This document shows, in pieces, positions 29,427 to 37,412 of a DNA stretch of 64,000 nt. This stretch comes from Sporomusa acidovorans (GTDB lineage: Bacteria > Bacillota > Negativicutes > Sporomusales > Sporomusaceae), in NCBI RefSeq assembly GCF_900101845.1, contig NZ_FNAM01000005.1, positions 62,001-126,000 of the forward strand. Direction: 5' to 3'. The notes below the pieces were generated by a model that did not search any database, was not told where the DNA came from, and saw only the letters and a program-made list of their open reading frames with translations. The translations under genes and the position numbers were made by a program. Numbering within the stretch: the first letter of the stretch is position 1; each line of letters starts with the position of its first letter.

Positions 29427-29496
29427 ATGAAGTCAACTGGCATTGTTCGCCGGCAGAGTTTCGATTGAATTGCGCCGAAACAGAATTGTTTTTTAA
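29427..29496 (+). pseudogene. Degenerate AbrB-type regulator fragment
   Basis: ATG 29427, behind GGGGAGG, starts MKSTGIVRR, the exact opening of AbrB/SpoVT-type transition-state regulators. The frame then stops (TGA at 29466). In the next frame the same region reads VSIELRRN (from 29458), which corresponds to the VIPIELRR segment of AbrB. About ten residues between the two blocks are missing and the frame is shifted. The remainder of the gene is gone. It may be a broken phage copy of a host regulator, or it may now serve as a leader peptide. Confidence 0.65.
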
Positions 29497-29518
29497 ACCC
29501 TGTCAATACCATAAACTT

Positions 29519-29544
29519 CCCTATTATAGGGTATGCATATACCC
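29519..29544. promoter_or_regulatory. Overlapping palindromes before the recombination operon
   Basis: CCCTATTATAGGG (29519-29531) and GGGTAT-GCAT-ATACCC (29529-29544) overlap by three G, 29 bases before the Gp157-like gene. They look like a pair of operators for the early replication operon. Confidence 0.5.
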
Positions 29545-29572
29545 GCAATATTATACATGGAGGTAAATCAAG

Positions 29573-30064
29573 ATGAAACTATATGAATTAAGTACAGCTC
29601 ATCAACAAGTATTTGACTTACTGCTGGATGAAGATTCCGACCTGGAAGTTTTAGAAGAAACCCTGCAATGCATTGAGGGTGACCTGGAGGTTAAAGTAAA
29701 AAACGGCATTGGCCTCATTCGTTCCCTGGAAGCTTACCATGATGCTATTGAGGTTGAAGAAAAGCGTTTGTCCCAAAAGAAAAAGACCACTAAAAACCGG
29801 ATTGACTGGATTAAAAATTTGTACAAGCAGACCATGGAAATCATGAAAAAAGATAAAGTTCAGACGCCGATCGGCACCATGGCATTGCAAAACAATCCCG
29901 GTTCACTGGTAATAGATAATGAAAAATTAATTCCAGCCGAATTTACCATCGTGATTCCCGAACACTTTGAGCCGAACAAAGAAAAAATCAAGGCAGCACT
30001 GAAAGCCGGAATGGAAGTTCCGGGAGTTCGGATAATGCGGGGCAAATCTCTCAGGATCAGATAG
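29573..30064 (+). CDS. Siphovirus Gp157-like protein
   Basis: This 163-aa protein matches the Gp157 family: an N-terminal helical coil (LEVLEETLQCIEGDLEVKVKNG) followed by DAIEVEEKRLSQKKKTTKNRI and a C-terminal EVPGVRIMRGKSLRIR end. Family members have been linked to phage resistance and occur in recombination operons; the mechanism is unknown. GGAGG precedes the ATG. Confidence 0.88.
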   Translation: MKLYELSTAHQQVFDLLLDEDSDLEVLEETLQCIEGDLEVKVKNGIGLIRSLEAYHDAIEVEEKRLSQKKKTTKNRIDWIKNLYKQTMEIMKKDKVQTPIGTMALQNNPGSLVIDNEKLIPAEFTIVIPEHFEPNKEKIKAALKAGMEVPGVRIMRGKSLRIR

Positions 30065-30078
30065 GGAAAGGAGTATTT

Positions 30079-30645
30079 ATGAATAACAAATTTAATCAAT
30101 TACTGGTTGATACGCAAAGACCAGGAATAGACGCGCTGCTGGATTACTTGCAAAATGAAACTGATTTTTATACAGCGCCGGCCAGCACCAATTATCACGG
30201 AGCGAACGAGGCCGGCTTACTGGAACACAGCCTAGCAGTCTATGATCACCTTCAAAAGTTAGTGCCGCTATACTTTGATGAATGGGACGAAAGCACATTA
30301 TGCATAGTTTCCTTGCTGCACGATGTCTGCAAAATGAATTTTTATAAAACAGCCACGCGAAATGTGAAAAATACACAAACGGGTATATGGGAACAAGTTC
30401 CTTATATTACCATTGATGACCAGCTGCCGTTAGGGCATGGTGAAAAATCAGTGATTATCCTGCAGCGATTTATTCCATTATCCATAGAAGAAATTATGTC
30501 TATCCGATGGCATATGGCAGGCTTTGACGATGCCGCACGGCAATACGGTGGTGGACAAGCATTAAGTTTGGCTATGAGAAAATATCCGCTTATTACGGTG
30601 CTACATATGGCAGACTTAGCCGCTGGGCTGATTGAGGGGATGTAG
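30079..30645 (+). CDS. HD-domain phosphohydrolase
   Basis: This 188-aa protein has HD-domain residues: His in LLEHSLAVYDHL near residue 52 and the HD pair in SLLHDVCK near 80, with a later conserved Asp in ADLAAG near the end. It probably acts on nucleotides, for example dGTP-like hydrolysis or signal nucleotide turnover. It lies inside the recombination operon. Confidence 0.82.
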   Translation: MNNKFNQLLVDTQRPGIDALLDYLQNETDFYTAPASTNYHGANEAGLLEHSLAVYDHLQKLVPLYFDEWDESTLCIVSLLHDVCKMNFYKTATRNVKNTQTGIWEQVPYITIDDQLPLGHGEKSVIILQRFIPLSIEEIMSIRWHMAGFDDAARQYGGGQALSLAMRKYPLITVLHMADLAAGLIEGM

Positions 30646-30653
30646 AGCAACAT

Positions 30654-31322
30654 ATGAACATTTATGAAAAACTACAAACCGTGCGTGTCGCTCTGCTGGA
30701 GAAAAGCCTGAAAAAAAGCGGCAAAAACACCTATTCCAATTATAACTATTACGAACTTGCCGATTTTCTTCCGGAAATTATGCAACTGATGGCAACCAAC
30801 AAAATGACGTCGACCATTACGTTTACCAAAGAACAGGCGGCATTGACACTGATTGACATTGAAAAGCCGGAGTCTCAAATAGTATTTACTTCGCCTATGG
30901 CTAGTGCCAATTTAAAAGCTGCCCATGAAATTCAAAACCTGGGTGCCGTGGAAACGTATCAGCGTAGATATCTATATATGACAGCGTTTGAAATTGTCGA
31001 AGCCGATATTTTGGATGTCACCCAGGGAAAAGCAGTGCCGGCCGCTCAGCCGCAACCAGGGAAAAATACCGATCCAAACTGGTGCAGTCCAAGTAATAGC
31101 AATATGTTTGTCTTTGACACTAAAAACAGCCCCAAAGCAGAAATTGAACGTTTGTGGCAATTTGCCAATTGGAACAGTCAGGATTTGCCGGGATATATAC
31201 AGAACTGGGCAGCTCGCAACCAAATTCCGGAAATGAATGATACCACCTATGCCGCATTACTTAAAGAACTAACCAGCTATTTGCAACAAATAGGAATGCA
31301 ATTCGAAACTATTCCATTTTAG
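30654..31322 (+). CDS. ERF-family single-strand annealing protein
   Basis: This 222-aa protein fits ERF recombinases: MNIYEKLQTVRVALLEKSLKKSGKN opening, NYYELADFLPEI near 42 and the family-typical ETYQRRYLYMTAF segment near 98-110. It would anneal homologous single strands during phage recombination, working with the SSB encoded next. Confidence 0.85.
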   Translation: MNIYEKLQTVRVALLEKSLKKSGKNTYSNYNYYELADFLPEIMQLMATNKMTSTITFTKEQAALTLIDIEKPESQIVFTSPMASANLKAAHEIQNLGAVETYQRRYLYMTAFEIVEADILDVTQGKAVPAAQPQPGKNTDPNWCSPSNSNMFVFDTKNSPKAEIERLWQFANWNSQDLPGYIQNWAARNQIPEMNDTTYAALLKELTSYLQQIGMQFETIPF

Positions 31323-31333
31323 GAGGATACGCC

Positions 31334-31909
31334 ATGATAAAAATGTTTGTAATGGGACGGTTAACCGCCGATCCGCAAGTCAACCAGCCAAAAAGCGGAG
31401 GGAACCCGTATACGTCTTTTAGTATCGCCGTAAACACCGGTAAGAATCAGGATGGCTCCGATAAAGCGACATTTGTTAATGTTCGGGCCTTCAATAAACA
31501 GGGGGAAACCATTTCCCAGTCCTTTAAAAAAGGCCATCGAATCGTTGCCGAGTTAAACAATATTGAAGTCAGCGCCTGGATACAACAAAACTCCGGGCAA
31601 GCGCAGGCCAGTTTAAATGCCGTGTTAAGCAGTTTTGATTTTGTTGAATATAAAGAGCAAAACCAGCAGCAGGGATATGGACAACAGCCACAGCAAAACT
31701 ACGGCCAGCCGCCTCAACAGCAGGGATATGGACAGTCACCGCAGCAAAATGGATTTGCGCAGCCTGGCAATCAGCCACCGCAGCAGTGGGGCGGACAACC
31801 TCAAAATCAACCGCAGCAAAACTATGGACAGCAGCCGCCACAGCAAAACCAGCAGCAGAATTACGGACAGCAGCCGTCCCAAAATTACGGACAGTCACCC
31901 TGGGGCTAA
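31334..31909 (+). CDS. ssb: Single-stranded DNA-binding protein with Gln/Gly/Tyr-rich tail
   Basis: The OB-fold covers residues 1-108 (MIKMFVMGRLTADPQVN, FVNVRAFNKQGE). From 109 to 191 the protein is low-complexity, with many QQ-YGQ-PP repeats, and ends NYGQSPWG. The usual acidic DDDIPF tip that recruits repair proteins is absent. The tail resembles phase-separating prion-like regions. It is coupled to ERF by an 11-base gap. Confidence 0.95.
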   Translation: MIKMFVMGRLTADPQVNQPKSGGNPYTSFSIAVNTGKNQDGSDKATFVNVRAFNKQGETISQSFKKGHRIVAELNNIEVSAWIQQNSGQAQASLNAVLSSFDFVEYKEQNQQQGYGQQPQQNYGQPPQQQGYGQSPQQNGFAQPGNQPPQQWGGQPQNQPQQNYGQQPPQQNQQQNYGQQPSQNYGQSPWG

Positions 31910-31952
31910 TATGGGGAGAGAATGATCTCTCCCTTAAAATTTACGGTGAAAC

Positions 31953-33332
31953 ATGATAACACTACGGAATTATCAACAACAAATTATTGATGACGTTGCT
32001 TACGAATTTTCTGCAAAAAATCTAGTGTGTGCAGTTGCCCCCTGTGGTGCCGGTAAAACCATTATCGTCAGTTGGATGTCAGCTGCTACGGCACTAAAAA
32101 ATCGGCGAACCTTATTTTTAGTGCATCGTCAGGAATTAATTAAGCAGTCGACGGAAACCTTTACCGACATGAATATTCGCCACGGGGTTATCTCCACCAA
32201 GTACCCTAAAGATTACGAACAGCTTGTCCAAATCGGTAGCGTACAGACGGTAGCCAGAAGATTAGCCGAGATCTCACCGCCTGATTTCATTGTTATCGAC
32301 GAATGTCATCATGCCACGGCCAGCACCTGGGGGAAAATCATAGCCTATTTCCCACAGGCAAAAGTTTTAGGTGTAACAGCAACGCCTGAACGGTTGGGCG
32401 GCCATGGTTTGGGAGACGTATTTCAATCCCTGGTTATTGGGCCTACGGCCAGAGAACTCATTACATTGGGAAATTTGGCACCGTATCGCTATTACGCACC
32501 ACCGGCTAAATTCAACGCCGATGAAATCCGCGTGAAATTTGGCGAATACGTCAAATCGGACATGGAAATACAGATGGATCAAAATTCGGTCATTGGCGAT
32601 ATTATCGACAACTATTGTAAGCTGGCCAGAGGAATGCGCGCTGTTTGTTACTGTGTAAGCCTGGCGCACAGCAAACATATTGCTGAAAGTTTTTGCGCTG
32701 TCGGTATTCCGGCTATGCACATTGATGGCGATACGCCGGATATCATCCGGGAGCAGGCCATTCAAGACTTTCGCGACAACAAAATCAAAATTCTTTGCAA
32801 CGTGGATCTCATATCCGAGGGCTTTGACGTACCGGCCATGGAAGCGGTCATTTTAGCTCGGCCGACGCAATCGCTGACTTTATACATCCAGCAAGCCATG
32901 CGGCCCATGCGGCCAGATAAAAACAATCCTGGCAAGGTAGCCGTCATTATCGATCATGTGGGCAATGTATTTCGTCATGGAATGCCTGATGAAGATCGGG
33001 AATGGACCTTGGAACCCAAAAAGAAAAAACCTAAACAAGACCGGATTTTGACCGTGAAGACATGCCCGAAATGCTTTTCCGCTCATTATGCAGCGCGGCA
33101 GTGTACGGTTTGTGGTTATGTTTATCCGACTGCAGCCCGGGACGATATGCCGAAAGAAGAGGCGGGGAAGCTCCTTAAAATTGAAGACGTGGAACGGAAA
33201 GCCAAACGCCAGGAAATTGGCCGGGCGCGAACCGTACAAGAATTAGAACAAATTGCCATTCGGCGCGGGTATAGCTTGCGCTGGGTAATCAAGCAGTGCG
33301 AAATCAAACACATACCACTTAGGAAGGGGTAA
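31953..33332 (+). CDS. Superfamily 2 DEAD/DEAH helicase
   Basis: This 459-aa helicase has motif I CGAGKT near 31-36, motif II DECHH near 113, SAT-like VTATPERLG, and helicase C-terminal motifs (LISEGFDVPAMEAVI, QAMRPMRP). A C-terminal CPKCF...CTVCGYVYP zinc ribbon near 370-395 follows. It would remodel replication or recombination intermediates, as UvsW- and RadD-like proteins do. Confidence 0.92.
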   Translation: MITLRNYQQQIIDDVAYEFSAKNLVCAVAPCGAGKTIIVSWMSAATALKNRRTLFLVHRQELIKQSTETFTDMNIRHGVISTKYPKDYEQLVQIGSVQTVARRLAEISPPDFIVIDECHHATASTWGKIIAYFPQAKVLGVTATPERLGGHGLGDVFQSLVIGPTARELITLGNLAPYRYYAPPAKFNADEIRVKFGEYVKSDMEIQMDQNSVIGDIIDNYCKLARGMRAVCYCVSLAHSKHIAESFCAVGIPAMHIDGDTPDIIREQAIQDFRDNKIKILCNVDLISEGFDVPAMEAVILARPTQSLTLYIQQAMRPMRPDKNNPGKVAVIIDHVGNVFRHGMPDEDREWTLEPKKKKPKQDRILTVKTCPKCFSAHYAARQCTVCGYVYPTAARDDMPKEEAGKLLKIEDVERKAKRQEIGRARTVQELEQIAIRRGYSLRWVIKQCEIKHIPLRKG

Positions 33333-33336
33333 AGTT

Positions 33337-33462
33337 ATGAAAATAATTAACAAGCCCGTATACAAATGTGAGTATTGCGATAAAGAGTTTCTGAGCAATA
33401 GGGGGGGGGCAGATACACGAAAAACACTATTGCAAAAAAAGGCCGACAAAGAAAAGATCTGA
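33337..33462 (+). CDS. Small C2H2-like zinc-finger protein interrupted at a G9 tract
   Basis: GGAAGGGGTAAAG precedes ATG 33337. The frame begins MKIINKPVYKCEYCDKEFLSNR, half a zinc finger, then meets nine G (33401-33409) and leaves the finger, ending at 33462 (41 aa). With one G fewer, the frame reads IHEKHYCKKRPTKKRS and closes the finger with His/His/Cys, ending at TAA 33508 (about 56 aa). The G run is thus a slip site: a sequencing error, phase variation or transcriptional slippage. Confidence 0.6.
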   Translation: MKIINKPVYKCEYCDKEFLSNRGGADTRKTLLQKKADKEKI

Positions 33463-33539
33463 TGAACGGTTAGGGATACCGTTATTTCCATATAAAGACA
33501 AGACGTAATGTTAATTCTGCTTAAGGGGAGGTTCGAAAC

Positions 33540-33908
33540 ATGCAAACCGCAGTGAAAAAAATTCAGGCTGAAATAGACAAAAACCCTAACAATGCCTATA
33601 TCCAGGTAGTTGGACAATTCTTGCTGCAGCACCTGGAACTGCATCCTAATGATGCCAGAAAAATCAACGTCGACGGTAAAACAATAGCCAAAAGCTTAGA
33701 CGCTATGCAAAAAGAAGCCTCAAAAAAGAAAGTGGGCAACTGCGCGGTACTGACCGATCAGGAAGGCTTTGCCGTCGTTTTAAAATATTTTGATATAAAA
33801 ACGCCAGCTGTAGTAACTCCAATAGCGCGACCGACTGCTGCTTCCAAAGCGGTGCCGGCCGCACGGCCTGATACCGCCTTTAATGTCAGCCTGGAAGATT
33901 TTCTATAG
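33540..33908 (+). CDS. PcfK-like protein
   Basis: This 122-aa protein resembles PcfK-like proteins: helical N-terminal half (YIQVVGQFLLQHLELHPND), a Lys-rich middle, a Pro/Ala linker and the short C-terminal FNVSLEDFL. It is paired with the PcfJ-like gene 12 bases downstream, as in conjugative plasmids and phages. The role of the pair is not known. Confidence 0.75.
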   Translation: MQTAVKKIQAEIDKNPNNAYIQVVGQFLLQHLELHPNDARKINVDGKTIAKSLDAMQKEASKKKVGNCAVLTDQEGFAVVLKYFDIKTPAVVTPIARPTAASKAVPAARPDTAFNVSLEDFL

Positions 33909-33920
33909 GAGGCGATTGCT

Positions 33921-35483
33921 GTGCAGCAAAACGATTATCCCGAACTGCAGCATTTTTCTTCAGAATTGAGTACGGAAATTAAGCAATATGCCATTGATAC
34001 GGCCTTTCGATTAAGCCGGTACATCTTTACCCGCCGGCGGGGCCGGCAGCAGTTCGGTTACTGCACCCATTGCCGCCAGGAATTCCCGACAACCGGCCTG
34101 CGGCACAATGGCAGTGCAATATGCCCTAAATGCCAATCGCAATGCTTTGTCAAGGCAAGCGGCATCGGGAGAAAAAGGCTTATTGATGAAGCGTACTTTG
34201 TCTACTATGAAAAATCCCGGCTTAATCCCGATGTTGTAGTGGCCCGCGGCATTTATGCCGTCCGGGATTATTCAGGCGATTACCGTACTGTTGAAACCCA
34301 ATATATGATCCGTGCCTGGTATGTTTTTGAGCCGGGTCGCAGCGTCATGTTGCACCAGTACGGATTTTACAGTCAGGCAAAAAATATGTATCAATGCGCA
34401 ATTGAGCGGAGAAAATCGGTGTTTTCATTAGGAATTCAGTATTCGGCTAACCATCGGGACGCATTTATCGGCCACTGCCGTGACAGTATTGCCAAGGCCG
34501 TACAGGGAACATCTTTCCGGTACAGCACATGGGAATCGTATGAGTGCGAGGCGGACGATATGGTCAAGTTTTTCAGCCTGTATGCCAAATACCCCTGCAT
34601 TGAGTATTTGACCAAGCTGGGCTTTGAAGATTTGGTAATTGCCAAGCTCGAAGGCTATAACACTTTTGGCGCAATTAACTGGCGAGAAAAATCCATCTTT
34701 AAGGTTTTGCGGCTTACCAAAAAAGACCTAAAGGAAATTCGCAAAGAAAACATTGAACTTTCGCCGATTATTTTACGATTAATCCAAATTGCCAATAAGG
34801 ATCGCTCCAAACTTACTTTGGCGGAAATTGTTGAGTTTGCGAAAAAATATACCTGTTATTTCCATGACCTGATTAAAATTCTTAAATACACCAGCTTAAA
34901 GAAAGCCGATGCCTATATTGTCAAGCAATTTAGTCGGAAAAACGCCGATGCCAACGGCCGCAAACATTGGTATCAGGAGCAAAGCATAATACTCACTTGG
35001 CGCGATTATATAGCCGATTGTCGGCGCTTGGAAATGGATTTGACCTGCGAGCAGGTACTATTCCCCGGCAGCTTATATCAGGCCCATCAAAACACCCTGG
35101 CCCAGGTCAAAATACAGGGAGACTTACTGCTGGACAAAAAAATTGCCAAGCGAGTTCCCGGCCTGGCAGCCAGGTACAGCTTTGAATTTGCCGGCCTTTT
35201 CCTACGACCAGCCGCCAGCACAAAGGAATTAATCGCCGAAGGCGCAGCCTTGCACCATTGCGTGGGCACTTACGGCGCAAGATACGCCAATGGCCAAGCT
35301 GGTATCTTTGTTGTTCGCAAGGCTTCCAATCCAGATAAGCCATTTTATACCATGGAAATCAGAGAGGATAAAATTATTCAATGCCGCGGCAACAACAATT
35401 GTTCGGCCAATGATGCCGTATCCTGGTTTATTGAGGAATTTGAGAAAGAAAAATTGAAGAAAAAAGCCGCTGCGTCGGCATAA
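33921..35483 (+). CDS. PcfJ-like protein
   Basis: This 520-aa protein starts with GTG behind TAGGAGGCG. A CTHCRQEF...CPKC zinc ribbon lies at about 51-73, followed by a long helical region; a PcfJ-type segment near 440-500 includes LHHCVGTYGARYANG and IRKA/EIRED-like strands. PcfJ homologues occur with PcfK in mobile elements; catalytic activity is unknown. Confidence 0.82.
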   Translation: MQQNDYPELQHFSSELSTEIKQYAIDTAFRLSRYIFTRRRGRQQFGYCTHCRQEFPTTGLRHNGSAICPKCQSQCFVKASGIGRKRLIDEAYFVYYEKSRLNPDVVVARGIYAVRDYSGDYRTVETQYMIRAWYVFEPGRSVMLHQYGFYSQAKNMYQCAIERRKSVFSLGIQYSANHRDAFIGHCRDSIAKAVQGTSFRYSTWESYECEADDMVKFFSLYAKYPCIEYLTKLGFEDLVIAKLEGYNTFGAINWREKSIFKVLRLTKKDLKEIRKENIELSPIILRLIQIANKDRSKLTLAEIVEFAKKYTCYFHDLIKILKYTSLKKADAYIVKQFSRKNADANGRKHWYQEQSIILTWRDYIADCRRLEMDLTCEQVLFPGSLYQAHQNTLAQVKIQGDLLLDKKIAKRVPGLAARYSFEFAGLFLRPAASTKELIAEGAALHHCVGTYGARYANGQAGIFVVRKASNPDKPFYTMEIREDKIIQCRGNNNCSANDAVSWFIEEFEKEKLKKKAAASA

Positions 35484-35497
35484 AGGAGGCGTACCAC

Positions 35498-36424
35498 ATG
35501 GGGAAAATCACACGTACTCCCGGCATGATTGCTATTGAAATCAACAGCATTAAACAACAAACCCGCAACCTGGTGTTATATAACAGCATTGAAATCGGCC
35601 GGCGGCTGGCCGAGGCTAAGCTGCTGGTTCATCACGGCGAATGGGGAGACTGGCTAAAAAAGTCAGTGGATTATTCGCAAAGCACGGCAAACAATTTGAT
35701 GCGGATTTTTGAGGAATACGGTGCCAGCCAAATTACCTTGTTAGGAGATAATGCAAAATCCCAAGCGCTTGGGAATTTAAGCTATACCCAGGCGGTTGCG
35801 CTGCTGGGCGTATCAGAAGAGGAACGCGAGAAATTCATCCAAGACCACCCAGTGGACAAAATGTCCACTCGGGAGCTGCAGGAGGCCATTAAAGCCAGAA
35901 AGGAAGCGGAGAAACGGGCTAGTGATTTAAAAAGCGATCTTCAGGCAGAGCAACTGAAAAACAAGCAACTGTCCATTGATCTAAAAAGTGAACGTCAGCG
36001 TCTAACCAGCGAAGTCGCCCGTCTTACCGCTTTGCTTGAAGCGGCAAAAAACAACGATTCTTCCCCTGATCAGGTTGAGCAGCTGCAAGCAGAGCTTAAA
36101 ACAGCTCAGGAGCAGGTGAAGGAATTGACGGAAAGAATCAGCCAGCCGGTAACATTAGAGCCTGTAGTAGTTGAAAAAGTGCCAAAGGAATTGGAGCAGG
36201 AGCTGGCCGAACTGCGTGCCAAAAACCAGGAGCTTGAAGCCAAAACCGGTGGCCAGGCCAACCCAGCCGTTATAAAATACAGCGTATGCTTTGAGGCCTT
36301 GATTGGCGGCTTTCAGAAACTGCTCGGCGCTCTGGCCGAGATTAAAGAAACCGATGAAACCGCGCATGAAAAATATAAAAAGGCTGTCCTAGGGCTAATC
36401 AACAAAATGGCCGAGACGTTGTAA
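35498..36424 (+). CDS. DUF3102 protein with long coiled coil
   Basis: Residues 1-130 match DUF3102 (LYNSIEIGRRLAEAKLLVHHGEWGDWL, YTQAVALLGV). From about 140 to 250 the protein is coiled coil, then a globular end follows. The gene contains palindrome TCCCAAGCGCTTGGGA (35759-35774), which recurs at 43957 outside coding sequence. DUF3102 proteins are common in phages and plasmids; a DNA-binding or partition-like role is guessed. Confidence 0.82.
   Translation: MGKITRTPGMIAIEINSIKQQTRNLVLYNSIEIGRRLAEAKLLVHHGEWGDWLKKSVDYSQSTANNLMRIFEEYGASQITLLGDNAKSQALGNLSYTQAVALLGVSEEEREKFIQDHPVDKMSTRELQEAIKARKEAEKRASDLKSDLQAEQLKNKQLSIDLKSERQRLTSEVARLTALLEAAKNNDSSPDQVEQLQAELKTAQEQVKELTERISQPVTLEPVVVEKVPKELEQELAELRAKNQELEAKTGGQANPAVIKYSVCFEALIGGFQKLLGALAEIKETDETAHEKYKKAVLGLINKMAETL
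35759..35774. repeat. 16-bp palindrome TCCCAAGCGCTTGGGA, copy 1
   Basis: A perfect palindrome inside the DUF3102 gene (codons for KSQALGN). The same core with longer arms occurs at 43957-43976 in the late region. Confidence 0.6.
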
Positions 36425-36439
36425 GGGGGAGTTGCTGTA

Positions 36440-36835
36440 GTGACTGAGACTGAGCATGATATACAAAATCAAATTCGTATCGAAATATCCAGGCGGCGCC
36501 TGGGCGTGTCATTCCGGACAAATGTTGGACGGGCCTGGACCGGAAATAACATCCGGAAAAACATCGACGGCAGTATCACCATTATGGACCCGAGGCCGTT
36601 CCAGACCGGTCTGCCGGAAGGATATTCCGATCTGACCGCCGTAGTGCCAGTGGTCATAACAGCGGAAATGGTGGGCAGCCTGATCGGCGTTGCCGGGTTC
36701 ATCGAAGTGAAAAACGCAAAACGAAAGGCCACACCCGCACAACTGCATTTTATTGAACAAATGCGATCCCTGGGCGCACGGGCCGGAGTGGCTCGGAGCC
36801 CGGAGGACGCGGTACGAATATTGCGGGATGAATAA
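36440..36835 (+). CDS. VRR-NUC nuclease
   Basis: This 131-aa protein starts with GTG after GGGGGAG. The PD-(D/E)XK-type VRR-NUC core is clear: GYSDLTAVV (active-site Asp), GFIEVKNAKRKATPAQLHFIEQM (Glu-x-Lys) and GVARSPEDAVRIL. It probably resolves or nicks branched replication DNA, beside the helicase genes. Confidence 0.9.
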   Translation: MTETEHDIQNQIRIEISRRRLGVSFRTNVGRAWTGNNIRKNIDGSITIMDPRPFQTGLPEGYSDLTAVVPVVITAEMVGSLIGVAGFIEVKNAKRKATPAQLHFIEQMRSLGARAGVARSPEDAVRILRDE

Positions 36836-36869
36836 CCATGATATGGCATAAACAAGGAGGAGAGAAAAT

Positions 36870-37400
36870 ATGTTATCAATTTTACGGCTGACATTGAGAA
36901 ATAAGCAGCAATATGACTTTAGGACAGATAGCCGGGTGGCGGAGGCGATTGCCATGCACCACCAAGACGGCGGAGTGTTTTATAGCATTGAGGGTCGCGA
37001 AGGTTTGAGTGTTGATTTTAAAAGCGTCATTGCTGTGCAGATAATGCCGTTCCAAGCAGCAAGTAAAATTCCGGTTGCCGGCCCGCCGTCGGCTGTAGAT
37101 GAACCCCTCCCTGGCAGGCGGGAACCTGCAGGGGATAAGCCGGAGCCGTTAACATACAATCCGACGCTTCCGCCGGAACCAGACCAGGAAGCGCCAAAGG
37201 AACTGTACAAAATTGAGTGCAAATGCGGAGCCGAGTATTTCTGCCGGCTGTTTAGCAACACCACAAAATGCCGCTGCAGAGAGTGCAATGATACCGTTTT
37301 TGTGGACAAATTTACTCCCAAGCGGATCGGGGACAATAATCAGCCGGCCACGCTGGTTACCAACCGATATAGAGTGCATTTTATTGAAGGCGATAACTAG
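36870..37400 (+). CDS. Hypothetical zinc-ribbon protein
   Basis: This 176-aa protein has an N-terminal region resembling small phage proteins with a beta strand pair (SRVAEAIAMHHQDGGVFYSIEGREG), a Pro-rich linker (80-115) and a C-terminal ribbon CKCGAEYFC...CRCREC. It follows AGGAGGAG and is coupled to the helicase gene 3 bases downstream. The family is not known. Confidence 0.65.
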   Translation: MLSILRLTLRNKQQYDFRTDSRVAEAIAMHHQDGGVFYSIEGREGLSVDFKSVIAVQIMPFQAASKIPVAGPPSAVDEPLPGRREPAGDKPEPLTYNPTLPPEPDQEAPKELYKIECKCGAEYFCRLFSNTTKCRCRECNDTVFVDKFTPKRIGDNNQPATLVTNRYRVHFIEGDN

Positions 37401-37412
37401 GGGGTGAAACCC

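Noticed and set aside
31569..31898. 109-aa minus frame and 96-aa + frame over the SSB tail
   Set aside because: Both are low-complexity by-products of the repetitive CAG/CAA codons of the SSB tail.
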